A stretch of DNA of 64,000 nt, taken from assembly GCA_024449915.1 (NCBI GenBank), contig JAMZAV010000634.1:1-64000 (forward strand), given 5' to 3'. The stretch is from Sweltsa coloradensis. Its lineage: Eukaryota; Arthropoda; Insecta; Plecoptera; Chloroperlidae. Below are positions 48,401 to 60,579 of this stretch, one piece after another. The notes under the pieces were generated by a model. The model was not told the DNA's origin, did not search any database, and worked only from the letters and a program-made list of their open reading frames with translations. The translations under genes were made by a program, and so were the position numbers. Each line of letters starts with the position of its first letter. The stretch's first letter is position 1.

Positions 48401-49348
48401 TTGTAAGCACCACCAATAATGCATGGAAATCCTGGACCGGCACCTCCACCATCACTCCAAAATTAGTTTTGATACCCTTATAATCGGGAATCTTTTTGTC
48501 AATAGTATCGGAACGCGGACCCCAAATACCCGTTATGTCGGGTACTCGCACATCACTAATAATTTGATTCACTTAGTATTTGCTTTCTATTATCAACCGG
48601 CCTTAGAAGCAACCACATATCTACTGTGTTATGAAACAATACGCCCTTTTAAAAGGTTGTGAAGATAAGATATTTAGGTTAGGTCTACCCAATGCAGTTC
48701 AATGTGCAAGTTTATTACGAAGCCCAGGGCCCAGGTGGGTTTAAGGACGACAGTCCTAAAGATATGGGGCTACCACACTTTACGTATAATAATGTCCCCT
48801 TGTCCCATATCTAAACCGACAGTAGTAATCCCATCTGCGTAAAACACAAGCCTGTGTGTTCGGCATTGAACAAACCGTCGTTAAGGGCAGAGTGATGGCC
48901 TAATTAAATCTTCATTGCTTTCGAATGTTAAACAGCAGTGAATGGAGGGCTGTTGGGTCGTTATTTTGAAATAAATCTGCGGTTAGTACGTATAATAAGA
49001 GGGGCAAATAATGAGGTACAAAAGCAATAACATTTTTTCGGAGTATATGCACTATGTGCGGATGTGTATACGTTTTCCACATGCATCGTCTTCAGATAGG
49101 GCTACACCGAATACACAAACTAACTGTTATGATCCAAATAAAGGTATATATGTCGTTTAAAACTATCGAAATACGATGGCTAGTTCATGTAAACCAAAAC
49201 AATAATGGGCACATAATAAATTTAAAGTTGTTCTGAATCGGCCTTGTTGATTCTGGCGTTGATCCGCGGTTGTTCGCACTGTCCACCACCGATTGCTATA
49301 TCCTATTTAAAAATATCGATCTTTGGTTGGTTATCGCTCACTCGTCGA
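48401..49348. other. Intronic non-coding stretch
   Basis: Dispersed motif CCGGCACCTCCACC at 48437-48450. Otherwise no recognised element or exon. Confidence 0.4.
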
Positions 49349-49460
49349 TTGCGTCGGGGCCTAGAGGGCTGGCTTGGTCGCTTTGGTTTACTGTCCCCCA
49401 CTAAAAATCGGTTATATAACTGAGTGGGTAGACTCTAAATACGAATTTATTTATTTATCT
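49349..49460 (+). mobile_element. Retroelement 3' end (family 'GCGTCGGGGCC'), copy 2
   Basis: Nearly the same sequence as 36338-36440 (TTGCGTCGGGGCCTAGAGGG ... ACTGAGTGGGTAGACTCTAA) followed by a (TTTA)n tail. A reversed, partial match (TCTACCCACTCAGTCACATA) is present at about 56730. Confidence 0.7.
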
Positions 49461-49682
49461 ATAGTCTCAATTTAATATTTAGTTATATCTCGATCAACAA
49501 ACGTGAAACTAAGCATTCTAAGACGCCATGTTTGCACTCTCTTTAATTTACCGTTTTAAATTACAACACATTTAGGCCTACACATTTCATTGACTTCGCC
49601 GATATTGCCGTCAAATAATAATCAAACAACAGGGATCGTTTCATCTCTGGTCATGTTGATTGACTTTGTTCCTTGTCTTCAG

Positions 49683-49824
49683 GTCTGCGATCACAGTGTT
49701 CCCACAACGCACGGACGGGCGTCATGATTACAAGGTGTGGAACCCCCAGTTGTTGGGCTACGCGGGCTACAAGACGCCGGACGGTAGTATTGTAGGCGAC
49801 CCTGGTAACGCGGAGTTCACTGAG
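49683..49824 (+). CDS. NOS: Nitric oxide synthase exon: oxygenase core (pterin/arginine region)
   Basis: One base plus 47 codons. It encodes [20 protein letters not shown], a block contributing to the arginine and tetrahydrobiopterin pockets, and [16 protein letters not shown], ending FTE. The first G completes the Arg codon begun by the previous exon (K-G-N-I-R-S). Acceptor TTCAG|G, donor GAG|GTAAGA. Ends in phase 0. Confidence 0.97.
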
Positions 49825-52370
49825 GTAAGACACAGTCACTTGTAGGAGGCTGCTGACAGTCCGGTGGAGATGTAAGAGGGCAAATACTCGAGAAATGTTA
49901 TTACAAGCATATGCTGTTGAAAAGAGAAATTGTGTGCGTCTGCTAGAGATGCGAATTTTTAAAAAATCGGCGGCCCGGCCCGGCCCGAGGCCCGACCCGA
50001 CACGGTCCGGCCCGGGCCCGGCCCGACTACTAAAAAAATACTGCGGCCCGGCCCGAGCCCGGCCCGAAAGATGATCATACCGGCCCGGCCCGGCCCGAAA
50101 GTCGGCCCGAAAGTCCGGCCCGGCCCGAAAGTCCGGCCCGGCCCGAAAGTCGGCCCGAAAGCGTGGCCCGGCCCGAAAGTTGACGCGATCGTCCGGCCTG
50201 GGCCGAAAGCTTGGATTTTTATACTCGCCAGAGCAAATGAGCCGCCTTTGTCAACAGTATGATAGTATTTCTTAGTTCTACGAGAAAATACCGTTATACC
50301 TAGTTGTGGGTGGGCATTGGACAGTGTGTAGGCCTAAAGCAAATTGCCAATATGACATGTTTATGAACTGTGCGTGCGTGTATATTTTATCGATAGGAGT
50401 GATGCCGCCAATAAGGGACGCAGATGTAGTTGTAGGTCTACATATTTATGTGAGAGCACGTTCTATATTGTGCTAAGAGACTATAGGACAACTTCTCAAT
50501 GATACGGCTCGTCCCGAAGTCCGAAACTATCCGAGCCGGAGCCGAAGCATTGAGAAGTCGGGCCGGGCCGGGCCAAAACACCAATCTCTATTACCTAGGT
50601 TCAATATGGTGCGCGGCCCAAAGCCTGGCCCGAAAGCCCGAAACGGCCCGAAGGCCCGAAACGGCCCGGAAGCCCGAACTGGCCGAAAGCCCGAAACGGC
50701 CCGAAAGCCAGAAACGGCCCGGCCCGGCCCGAAATTTTAATGCTTCAGGCCCGGCCCGGCCCGAAGCCCGAAAATAACAGAAACATCCGGCCCGGCCCGG
50801 CCCGAAAGTCGGGCCGGGCCGGGCCTGGCCGGGCTTTCGGGCCGGGCCGGGCCAAAATTCCCATCTCTAGCGTCTGCCAATGAAAATGTAACAGTTCGGA
50901 TTCGATACCGGCAATCCTAGCTGAAAACTTTTACCAAATTTTGTTCAGTTTTTTAATGAGAGTGCAAGGGGTCATTTCTTCACTATCATCCTATCTCAAG
51001 CACTCCAGTAGTGTGTATGTGACCCTTGTCATCTGTTTACATGTTTTTCTACTTTTTTTTACTTTCCGGGTTAATAAGCTTTTCGTACATTATCCAAAAT
51101 ATCTATAGTTAAAGAGTCTTGTCCCTGGGCTACTTTCCTTTAAAAATTATATTAGTCTATATTGTCACTGAAGGTTAGAGCAATGATTATAACATAATTT
51201 GTTCTGACGAGTTGTTCCCACAATAAGTTGTTATGAAGTGTTGGTTGACTGAATCTTATCACTTAGTGTTTCGAGTTAAGCATTCTTCCGTCCTATGAAA
51301 CAAACTTTGAGACTGCTTAGGGACTAAATAAGATTAATGGTTGGATTTGTGGGTCCCGGGTCCTCGTATAGACCACCTGGCACTTGGGTGGGCTACACTC
51401 CCACAGGATGAAGACCAACTTGTAGACGCTCAACCTGCAGAAATATTATAATATCACATTTATGAAATGTGGGTTTTCTGAATTAAAATAGGATTCATTT
51501 AGGACATATTGACTTGTTATCGAATTATTGGATATAACAAAATATTGCGGAATATCTTTAGAGCACTAAAAGATTAAATATATCCACATAGATCAATTTT
51601 ATCTCTACAACTATCTCTGTGAGGCCATTTGGACTAGCACATAGGGACTAACACACCTAACCATGAACAAACCAAAGTGAATACCTAGACTTTATTTACC
51701 AACCCGGTTCCCCTGTTCTAGAACAAAACCACATTATACCCTGTTCCACAACCACCGCAACATCAGATACACGAGACGTGGCATGATTTTCAATTGTACA
51801 TATCTACATCAATCATAACAATCATTGTTATTCTATTACCTTCTACGATATATACTCTGTACAACGAGTTTATTATTCTTAGAAGGAAATACTTCCAAGC
51901 ACAATATCGATATTGTATATCTGGAAGATCCGATAAATTTCCATGAATAAAAGACTACGTGCCCTAAACAATAGATATCAATAAAATGCCAGTATTCTCG
52001 AGTGACACAAATTACGCCAAGTATTAAACTTCGTTTAAAATTACAAAATTTGAAGAACTCTACGTTTATCATCATTCGAGAACTATACTAATTTTCTACT
52101 AATTTAAAAAGATGTTCATTTCGTAAGTAGTAGCCCTGTGATCAACAATTGCCAATACAACATTATTAAAACAATGCTAGGGATTCGAGCAGGTAATGTA
52201 GACACGCTATCGCATGAGTTTGAACTATATTGAGAGCAGCGCTGGGTGGTATATTCAGAGTTTTATTAGCACTTAGCTTTACACGACGTCGCTTTATCGT
52301 GACTTGTCACATTGTCATCGTATGACTTGTCGTTTGACTAGTGAAATGGTTTGTGTGGTCTTGGTTTTAG
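49825..52370 (+). other. NOS intron (2.5 kb) with a hAT-type element
   Basis: Contains the GC-rich element 49944-50869. The remainder, 50880-52370, is AT-rich and shows no exon or recognised repeat. Confidence 0.8.
49944..50869. mobile_element. hAT-type non-autonomous element packed with GGCCCG repeats
   Basis: The ends are inverted: TAGAGATGCGAATTTT on the left and AAAATTCCCATCTCTA on the right (15 of 16 match). They are flanked by a perfect 8 bp duplication GCGTCTGC (49936-49943 and 50870-50877), the hallmark size for hAT elements. Inside, both flanks are GGCCCG/CGGGCC short tandem arrays (about 49972-50215 and 50545-50855) in largely inverse orientation, with ~300 bp of unique AT-rich sequence between. 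An inner CCAATCTCTA at about 50581 suggests an older nested end. No transposase. Confidence 0.92.
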
Positions 52371-52510
52371 GTATGCATGAAGCTGGGGTGGAGAGGCGCG
52401 GGTACTCGCTTCGACCTGCTACCACTCGTACTCTCTGCTAATGGTCACGACCCCGACTACTTTGACCTTCCACCGGATCTGGTGCTGGAGGTGCCACTTT
52501 CACATCCAAC
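52371..52510 (+). CDS. NOS: Nitric oxide synthase exon: oxygenase domain
   Basis: Forty-six codons plus two bases: [40 protein letters not shown] and PLSHP. Acceptor TTTTAG|GTA, donor AAC|GTAAGT. The AC plus G of the next exon gives Thr. The family pattern 'D-[IL]-LPL[VL]...ANG-D-P..F..P-[PE]-[DE]-LVLEVP' is complete. Confidence 0.97.
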
Positions 52511-54552
52511 GTAAGTTCGCTCTATCTTTTAAATTTTATGTCATGATTATGTAAGAGATAAATTAACAAGATGCAATTCATAGCAATAAAACTATCTACG
52601 TATTACTAACAATAGAAAAACGTTCAAGTCCCGCTGCGTTGATAGATGAGCTTTTTTTGTAAGTTTTTAGTTTGCGTAGGACCACTTTTCCTTTGCAAGT
52701 GCTTTTTGAATGCATTGTAGGTGATTGTTGTCAAGTTTCTATTGTTACTTGTTAATTGTTATTATAAACCTAAAAAAACTCATATTAAAACCTTTATTCT
52801 ATGGATTCGGGTAACTTTTTCAACTTTTTCTTTCAGAAAGCAATGCATCACCATTACCTTAATGTCCATGTAAAATATGAACGTTGTAGCCCCACCCGTT
52901 TGGTCAGAATCGGCCCAAATGTCACGAAAATATCGCACTAAAAATCGAAAAAAATCGTAAAAGTACTATATTCATGAGAAATATTTCTTCGATTGTACCC
53001 AAAAAACAATACACCTCTAAGTTCAGAGATTTCGAAGGTCCCCTCCAATTTTTATCAAGATTGGATATGCCGTTTGCCTGGTGGACAGAAAAAAAACAAA
53101 AAATAAAACACCCGAGCTCAATTTTTTGGGGGTCAGTGAAATTGAAGTCTTCGCTTCGCTCATCCAAATACCATCATGATAAACTTCTATGATTAGTGCT
53201 AAAGTGACGGCTTAAGCGTAAGTCAATAAATAACGATAGTAAATTCCAAACCCTTCAAATTGTCGCACCATTATCATTATCATCATAATAACATAATTTT
53301 TATAGCTCAATTCCAACTGTCCGATAGTGTGATAGCGTCTTATAGGATCACCACACTGCCAAGAAGTAACAGAATATTGTTTTTGTTTATTGTGTTAGGG
53401 AGCGAAGTTCCCCTATGTCCAGCAGTTTTCTGTCCGTCCGTCTGTGCGTATCACGTCTAACGATACATTGACCTTCAACAACGTAACGCAGAATCCTTTT
53501 GGTGACACTCTTGGGTAAGGGGGACGGGGTATCATCATTAAAAAAGGGGGTACTTTGACCCCGGCACCATCACCAAAAAGAATCAACGCTTCTGCGGCTT
53601 TATTTACGTACCCTTCGTCGATAATATATTCATTAGTTTCTCTCCCTATATTTGGAGTAGGCCTTTTTCTGTACCTGGATGCGTTGTTTTTATTCTGTGC
53701 ATTCAATACGTTATAAAGATGATCACATCAAATTGAAATGTAGAATCAACTTTCCATATTATCATTGTATTTTTAGTGTGCGCCAACCTTATACGTTGAA
53801 GCACGTTGAAGCATTGTTTGAAGCGTATATTCAATTACGTCATCCGTCGCCGCGCGTAGATGTAAGTACACCCAAACATCTTCACGGAAATTGCGGTCAC
53901 ACTTTGGGCTGAACAAACAGTTCATTATAAATTCAGTCTAAAAAGAGCCTTGCGGCGCTTTCATGTTATAGCCCCGGACCGAGTATAGTCCTTCTCGCTA
54001 GTTTGTGCAGAACTAATTACAAGCGACGGGAGGGAAGTATCCCAATTACAGGCCTAACTAATGTTATTACACACTGTTGGGGGTGTGTGAGTTTCTAATT
54101 TACCGTCTCAGAACATTTTACGAAAAAACGATGTTATCTAACACTTACCTGAGGACCATAGTATAGAATGTAGTAAAACTGATAAGCAATTTCTAATACA
54201 TTAAATTATGCGTTCATACTTGTAAGTTTCCGTTTGTTATTGATTTGTGGTTTATCGAGATGTTTCTTCTGAGAGCAAGAAAAATTGATGAAATGAATTG
54301 AATAAAGTGTGAGTTTAGTTGGAGAATACACCTTTTTTGTGAGTTCTTGGGGCCTACTTACCAACTCGAACTGTACTACTTGTCGATAGCCAGTGACAAC
54401 TAAGTATAGAGTAATTGATGCGCAGCGAGGTGGTCTAGCACGTGTTCGTGTCACTGAAGCAGATGCTAGCCCCGGGGGTCTATTTAATAAGTTGTCACTG
54501 TCGAGCAAGTCGTTACAGCTAGTAAATAGGCCCATGTCTGTTACCCTTATAG
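52511..54552 (+). other. NOS intron (2.0 kb)
   Basis: Holds Helentron-like copy H (52612-53166). From 53170 to 54550 no exon is seen. A short block at 53405-53450 (CTGTCCGTCCGTCTGTGCG) resembles one at about 39030-39070 in inverse orientation and may belong to a common repeat. Confidence 0.8.
52612..53166 (-). mobile_element. Helentron-like element, copy H (subfamily 2, eroded)
   Basis: Plus-strand start ATAGAAAAACGTTCAAGTCC and GTTGATAGATGAGC are mutated forms of the 3' terminus (final CTAG has become CTAT), and the far end TTCGCTTCGCTCATCCAA is intact. One internal ~170 bp unit. The A-run is short (AAAAAAACAAAAAATAAAA). Looks older than copies E-G. Confidence 0.65.
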
Positions 54553-54727
54553 GTTCGACTGGTTCGAGCGCCTGGAACTGCGCTGGTACGCCCTGCCCGC
54601 CGTGTCTGGCATGCTGTTCGACTGTGGAGGACTAGAGTTGACAGCGGCTCCGTTCAACGGTTGGTACATGAGCACCGAGATTGGCTGCCGTAACCTGTGT
54701 GATACTCACCGCTACAACATGCTGGAG
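54553..54727 (+). CDS. NOS: Nitric oxide synthase exon: L-arginine-binding Glu
   Basis: One base plus 58 codons: [40 protein letters not shown] and [18 protein letters not shown]. The Glu in WYMSTEIG is the residue that binds the guanidinium of L-arginine in NOS; the preceding Trp-Tyr lie over the heme. Acceptor TTATAG|G, donor GAG|GTAGGA, ends in phase 0 and joins to T-V-A-A-R-M of the next exon with no residue missing. Confidence 0.98.
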
Positions 54728-55824
54728 GTAGGAATCACGCTTTGTCTTCATTCATCTTTTTATGAAACGGCATTATATTATGTCAAGTAATTTGTAACTT
54801 AAATCTGGTTAATATAAGTATTTAAAGCAACCTTGGTTGTGTAAACAATGCGGACATTGAGACAGGTTTGAATGAAAGTTATTAACAATATCTGTGCTAT
54901 GTGGTTATCTGACGCCTTTGCGTTCCGTACGCTTCGGATCTACGTCCACGCCGTATCAGCCACCGTGCTGGAGCAAGGAACAGCGATAGAAAATACTAAT
55001 TAATTTTTAATATTTGATTCTAAAATCCAAAACATCCATAATCTATTGATTAAACAAGCAATAACTAGGATGACGAACATGACAAAACATAATTCACATT
55101 CTATTTTAGCTGAGAACGAGCCTTGATCAAACTATAGTATCGATGTTTGTGGGGTTCCATATTATCAGAACGTACTGGTAGTTAATTTTGTAACTTTATT
55201 TTCCAATTACTTTTAATTTGCAGTTTAGCGCTATACTTACGACTCGTATAAACTGTCCTGAACCTAAGAAACTCAGATGAAAAACTAGTACGACTTGATG
55301 AAGTTATCACTGATTGCCGAACTTGTTCTAGGTTCACTAATCGACCGATTCTAACAATTTTATCATGTGATTAGTTTCCAACCCAAAACTACTGAGTCAA
55401 TGCTAAACATGACATTTTATCAGGGAATTTGGTAAGGATAGTTAGTTACGGATCTCTCCCCATTTTTTAAAATAATTTATTTCACGAACGTTAGAGGTGT
55501 GAAGGAGGAAGCGTATAACCACTGAGATACTTCATGCAGAAACTGATAAGATACGTCCGAAATACGTTTTCCGAGTAAAAGGAAATCCTGCTTGTGCTTT
55601 TATGTGTCGGCTTTCTTTCTGCATATGAGGCGTCCATTTCCGTTTCCCGTACATCGCAGCTAGCGAGCGCACACCACGATGCACAACTGCGCAGATCCGT
55701 GTCTCAACAGTAGGGCTCGGCGGAACCGGCGCCTCCACCAAAACTCTAAAGTTTGATATTATTACGAGTAAAAATATTTTTGAAAAAATTAAATAAATAT
55801 ATTTTGACTGTTCATTTTAAGTAG

Positions 55825-55955
55825 AATTCACAAATTAAAAATCTATCCCGACCGGGGCTAGAACCCGGGTCTCACACTTTCCGGGTAGTCGACAATTTAA
55901 AATGAACAAATTACACCTACAGGAGTGTTTCCCGATTAATGAAATTGAGACATAT
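55825..55955 (-). repeat. tRNA-like element with shared hairpin motif
   Basis: The minus strand holds a tRNA-like segment (CCCGGGTTCTAGCCCCGGTC, B-box-like) at about 55847-55890. About 20 bp to the right the plus strand carries ATTACACCTACAGGAGTGTT and TCCCGATTAATGAAATTGAG, the complement of the 28 bp motif at 35405-35442. Orientation of the motif relative to the tRNA-like part differs from the 35.4 kb copy, consistent with a fold-back element that has lost one arm. Confidence 0.5.
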
Positions 55956-58900
55956 TTTGACTAGTTTAGTTTTGTGAGTTCATATCTGGATAATTCAAAT
56001 GTGATTTTGTTTCACTTGCTCCAAAATTATGGCATATGTTGATTGTTGAGACAATTTATAAGAGAAGACAGTTGTTTCGTTCTCTTTTTGTGTCGTAATT
56101 TTTTTAAGTTTGTATTAAATCGTGTGTTCTATTTTCGAAGCCACGGGCATCACATTTATTTCCTTGGTATATTGTGATTGTAGAGCGTGCATTTGCTTTA
56201 ATAGCATGCTGGTTGTATGACACTTAACTCTCCCAACCATCTGCCGTATTTCATACAAACGCCTCAATCAACAGAGTGCTCATGTAGAGCAAAGTACTAG
56301 CAAATGGCATTGGTGAAAGACGGTAATTTAGTATGAGACAAAAGGTTTTGTGAGAATTTTGTTCGATGCAGAGCGATATACGTATTTAATCGATGACAAT
56401 TGTACAGACATTTACATAAAGAAGAAGTAGAACGCGAATCTCAATCATCTGACCTACAAACCAACACAAATAAAACTTTGCATTTGATCGCAATCACGCC
56501 ATCTAATTCCCGTAAAGATGAATTAACGTGTGCTATATCGTTGGTCTTTTTAAGTCGGATAAATAATAAATTATCTATGAAGTTATCTATTAATTGAAGT
56601 AAGTTTTTACTCGTTTTAGTGTGCCCATTCAAAAGACCACAACTATACAAAAATACCTATAAAAAAAAGGCTCTTACGTACTCAAGGCACATTAAATAAA
56701 AATAAATAAATACATTCATATTTATAATAGTCTACCCACTCAGTCACATAACTGAACGTGAGATGCTACGTCAAATTCTCTTCTTGGCTAAAGGCTTATA
56801 TAATAATATGTAGACTACATGACGTACATTTCTTTTCCTATCAATTTGTTGGTTTTGATTAATCTTGTTTTAACTAATTCTAAAACCTAGGACCATGGAA
56901 AGATTTATATTTATTTAAATGTGGCATCCCTTTTAGACACGAAGTTATTAATTTCAGCTTTTAATCACGGTGCCAGCGGTTTAGCTCCTGACGCGTATTA
57001 ATAATGCAAATATAAAATCATTGAGTTAAATTCAGGTTACTTTTTGTCCGGTGTAGAGGACATTTAATATCGTCCCTAGGTAATAAAGTGTAAAGTACGT
57101 CGGGTAATTAACTTGGGTTTGTGCCTGGGTCCGCTAACACGAATAGAATAATGTAGATATATGAGGTCGTGTAACTGATATGACTGGTCAGATAGCTTCA
57201 GAAAGAGGGAAACATGAGATGGGGAGATAATTTTATTTCCCTGGGAAAGAGATAATACATAAAGATACCTTGAATATGATTTATTGTTTTGCTTCAAAAG
57301 CGTACTTAAAAACTTCTGCATTTTAACATAATACATAGTTTTGTAGAAATCCTGTCCAATAAAACTTGTTTCTCTCAGGTTACTTGGTGAATACGGTGTA
57401 AGAATCGTGGAGATAGAGTGTAAAAGAGATTTATCGGTTTTGAAAACTTATATTTTAAGTATAGTTCGCAAACTTTTACCACAACAACAAAATAATTTGA
57501 GTGGATGCATTAGTTTTGATATTAACTGCAGTATGTGAACTTATTGTAATGAAAGAAAGCACATACTTTCCGTGAGTACTGCTAGCAGGAAGAACAACAC
57601 ATTCGTTCGTCCATTGTTTTGAGGTGAGCGCTCACGTATAGCAAGAAGGGCAGACAATCGCGTCATGACCTGCTCAATGCATTCTATGAAAGTTAACGGA
57701 GCAATACACCTCGGCTGCGTCAACACAATGGAGGTAAACTTGTAAGCGTAAATACTGGGATAGTGGCGTATAAAAACTATCCCCGGTGCGGAATACTCGA
57801 GGCGTAAGGCATAAACTGAGCTCTGGGCGTACTCGGCGTAGTTTCCACCGACATGAACGAGATTTTATGTAAATAATTAAAACATTTTGAGGTAAAGACT
57901 CAATTCATCCGCAGTCCATTGTAGCGAAGATGCTTCTGACGTTTAAGTACATTCAGTGCAACCACACACATCATAGTACGACGTACATATTATTGAGATC
58001 AGTTGTACAGTGAAAATACTGACGATTCGCACTAGTAAGTAACCGCTCAGAGTTCAGAGTTCAGATTCGGAGTTAATATTAAAATTCATTTTTACACGTT
58101 CTATAATCTGGTAAATATTCCTTGTAAAGTCCCATGAAAGCGTAATTGGATAGCCAATTAGCAATTATATCTGTGATCTCAAATTGACGTTTTGAGTGTT
58201 TTCTAATGTATTCCATTTATACATGGATCATTTTGGTAATTGTTTAGTTCACTGTAGTTATCTCCGGTCTTTCGCCATTGATGCTCGTAATGAGTAAAAG
58301 TAAATTTATAAACTACGTCGTGGGACAGCCTACCATCAAACAATTGAGAAAATCAAATCTTGCCTCACAGTGTATAGGCAATAGTTATATTATTATTTAT
58401 TATGATTGATGAATTTATTGTCAGCTGTTTCTAAGTTCAAGATTTGAACGGAATAATGAACATTCGTGAACTGTTTTTCTTCCTCGAAAGTTGGATGTTT
58501 CGCCGATTGAGGTTTCTGATTGTTGGCAGTCCCCATATTTATTGTTCGTTTCTCTAAGAAACACTGTTTTTCTTTCAGTTATTCGTTTTCCATGTTTTAT
58601 CTTTTCCTTTCGCTTTTTTCTTTTCCTGTTCTTCATTATGTTTTCCTTTTTAACTGAACTATTTCTCCTTTATTGCACGCATTATAATTTATTTATTATT
58701 TTAATTGGTTTGGATGCACTCTATTATTTATATATTTATTTCTACATTATTTCAATTCTATTATATCTTATAGTTTCCTTAGCTGTATAATATTAATCCT
58801 GTTTTACATCAATTTTAAAAATCAATTACTGTTTATTATTTTGAGTATAATTATATTTTAGTTATTGTCCTTTGTGAATCAGTTTTTATAACTGAATAGA

Positions 58901-59115
58901 ATTGGCTTTAAATACATAACTAGCATGGTTAACTACCATGCGTCACACAGAAACCGTGTACTTGAGTTTCAGTGGGAGGAAAGAGTTTGAAACGTTTGGT
59001 GGGTAGCCTTAACGAGTTAGTGAAATATTGACGTTGTTTTTGTCAAATCGCTCTTTTTTGTTGTAGACCAATCTAAGTCTATGGTTGCTCGATTCTTTTC
59101 AGTGACCCATTAGGT

Positions 59116-59185
59116 TAGTGGATCTCAACCTTTTTGTGTTGACGGATCCACGTCAAGACGCTCTGCAACCTCGTGGAGTAAAACA
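59116..59185 (+). mobile_element. hAT transposon end, remnant
   Basis: TAGTGGATCTCAACCTTTTT followed by GTGTTGACGGATCC resembles the terminal sequence (CAGTGGTTCTCAACCTTTTT) common to a widespread hAT group. No partner end or target duplication was found, so this is a fragment. Confidence 0.45.
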
Positions 59186-59599
59186 CACTTCTCGTTGAAA
59201 AACGGATTCTTCTTCCGACCCGGCACCTCCACCAAAACCTTGCTTCAAACCTCAATCAAATCTACTTGAACAGGAAGAATCCTTTCTTATTAATTTCTTT
59301 CTGTAAGCTAAAAGTAAACTTGAAACTCGTTGGTTCAGTAAATTCAATAACACGATCCTCCACTCGAACTCACAGCAAATTTATTCGAAGAATTCCTATC
59401 AATCCCCTCCCTCGCAACTCGCATCTCGTATTACTGCCGAGCGGATGCCGTGTGCGTACCCTTTAGTTCCCGGTGTGAAGAGGTTGCACACGTCTAGGAT
59501 AACAATCGCAATATGAAATAAACTGCGCAGCTGCACTGGTTTAAGACTCCCTCGTGGGTTAAATATTTCAAACACTTGTCCTAGCCCGGGTAAGAATAT

Positions 59600-59890
59600 G
59601 TCCTGGATGGTCTCCGACAGTCGTAAGACGCGACGAAAGGGAGATCCGACGTCTCCCCCCACCCCCCAGCCCCCTCATAGAGGTGACTGGAGACTACAAA
59701 TGGGGCTCTCAAGCATACTTCTTTTCCGCTCTTTTCATACACATTCACTTAAATCGTTTCTATGCTCCTCATTTTATATGGTCGTCTCTTTTGAGCTCTT
59801 AACTCCACATGCACGTTTGAGACCGGGATAGAATAGGTCCATGTCTGTCTGTCGTACGAAGCGACTGAAAGGCCAACGTAATCTGCTCTT
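59600..59890 (+). repeat. Two copies of an arthropod-type repeat phrase
   Basis: CAGTCGTAAGACGCGACGAA (about 59620) and CTGTCGTACGAAGCGACTGA (about 59850) are both versions of a short phrase (CTGTCGTAAGAGGCGACTAA) that I associate with abundant repeats in arthropod genomes. Between them is C-rich sequence. Exact element limits unknown. Confidence 0.4.
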
Positions 59891-60281
59891 ACTATCTACA
59901 TATACTCAAGTTAAACATAAAAATAAAATCCAGATATTACTCAGATCCTTTATGTCTGCAAACATCTAGTACTCAAAACTTCAGTAATCATGATCAAAAG
60001 TCATTTCGTATCATTTACACTTTATTTCACGAGTTTCATTGTGATTGTATCACCGTGAAAAGTCAAGAGTACTAATATGCAGCTGTAAAGTGGCCAGGTT
60101 GACTATATACACTGGATTACCTGCACGATCATGGGGCAAATGACCTACAAACCAACTAACTAGCCTAAAAACTATTTTAAAAGGTTCTTTTTTTAGTTTA
60201 CTTCTTGAATTCAATTGCAATAAGATAATAAATGAAACGGAGGCAAGGAAATTCAAGAAAATTTGATTGTTCTATGTGCAG

Positions 60282-60579
60282 ACAGTGGCTGCTCGCATGG
60301 GACTGGACACCCGCACGCCGGTGACCTTGTGGAAGGACAAGGCGGTGGTGGAGATCAACCTGGCCGTGCTCCACAGCTTCCAGAGCAGGAACATCACTAT
60401 CGTGGACCACCACACGGCATCCGAGTCCTTCATGAAGCACTACGAGAACGAGTGCCGCCTGAGGAACGGATGTCCCGCCGACTGGGTCTGGATAGTACCC
60501 CCCACTCTCCGGGTCCATCACGCCTGTCTTCCACCAGGAGATGGCTCTCTACCAGCTCAAACCATCCTACGACTACCAG
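60282..60579 (+). CDS. NOS: Nitric oxide synthase exon: end of oxygenase domain, with one-base frameshift
   Basis: Encodes [56 protein letters not shown] and [13 protein letters not shown], then, only after shifting frame, [18 protein letters not shown] and PSYDYQ. The two halves are separated by a run of six C at 60498-60503; with five C the exon would be exactly 99 codons in phase 0 on both sides and read V-P-P-L-S-G-S as in the family. The exon as written is 298 bp. The conserved splice sites (TGCAG|ACA, CAG|GTACGA) and otherwise perfect conservation argue for a base-call or assembly error rather than a true pseudogene. The Trp in WIVPP and Phe in PVFHQEM contribute to the pterin site and dimer interface. 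Confidence 0.95.

Larger units (their letters stand above)
38632..49682 (+). other. NOS intron (11.1 kb), TE cluster
   Basis: The largest intron seen. It carries the dispersed motif at 38815, a SINE at 40425-40640, a tRNA-like inverted pair at 40978-41270, five Helentron-like copies (43229-48400) and a retroelement 3' end at 49349-49460. The stretches 38840-40420, 41280-43220, 44940-45908 and 48410-49340 hold no recognised gene; a dispersed motif is at 48437. Confidence 0.8.
54728..60281 (+). other. NOS intron (5.6 kb)
   Basis: Contains a tRNA-like element at 55825-55955, the dispersed motif at 55726 and 59219, a hAT-end remnant at 59116-59185 and arthropod-type repeat phrases at 59616 and 59848. 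The stretch 56000-59100 has no recognised exon or repeat; frames up to 99 codons there (for example 58491-58790, Phe/Leu-rich) look like chance in AT-rich sequence. Confidence 0.8.

Noticed and set aside
49972..50855. CpG-island promoter within NOS
   Set aside because: The GC-rich block sits precisely between hAT-type ends with a target duplication, so a transposon explains it.
58491..58790. 99-codon Phe/Leu-rich frame resembling a membrane protein
   Set aside because: Composition follows AT-rich sequence in an intron; no homology or splice context.
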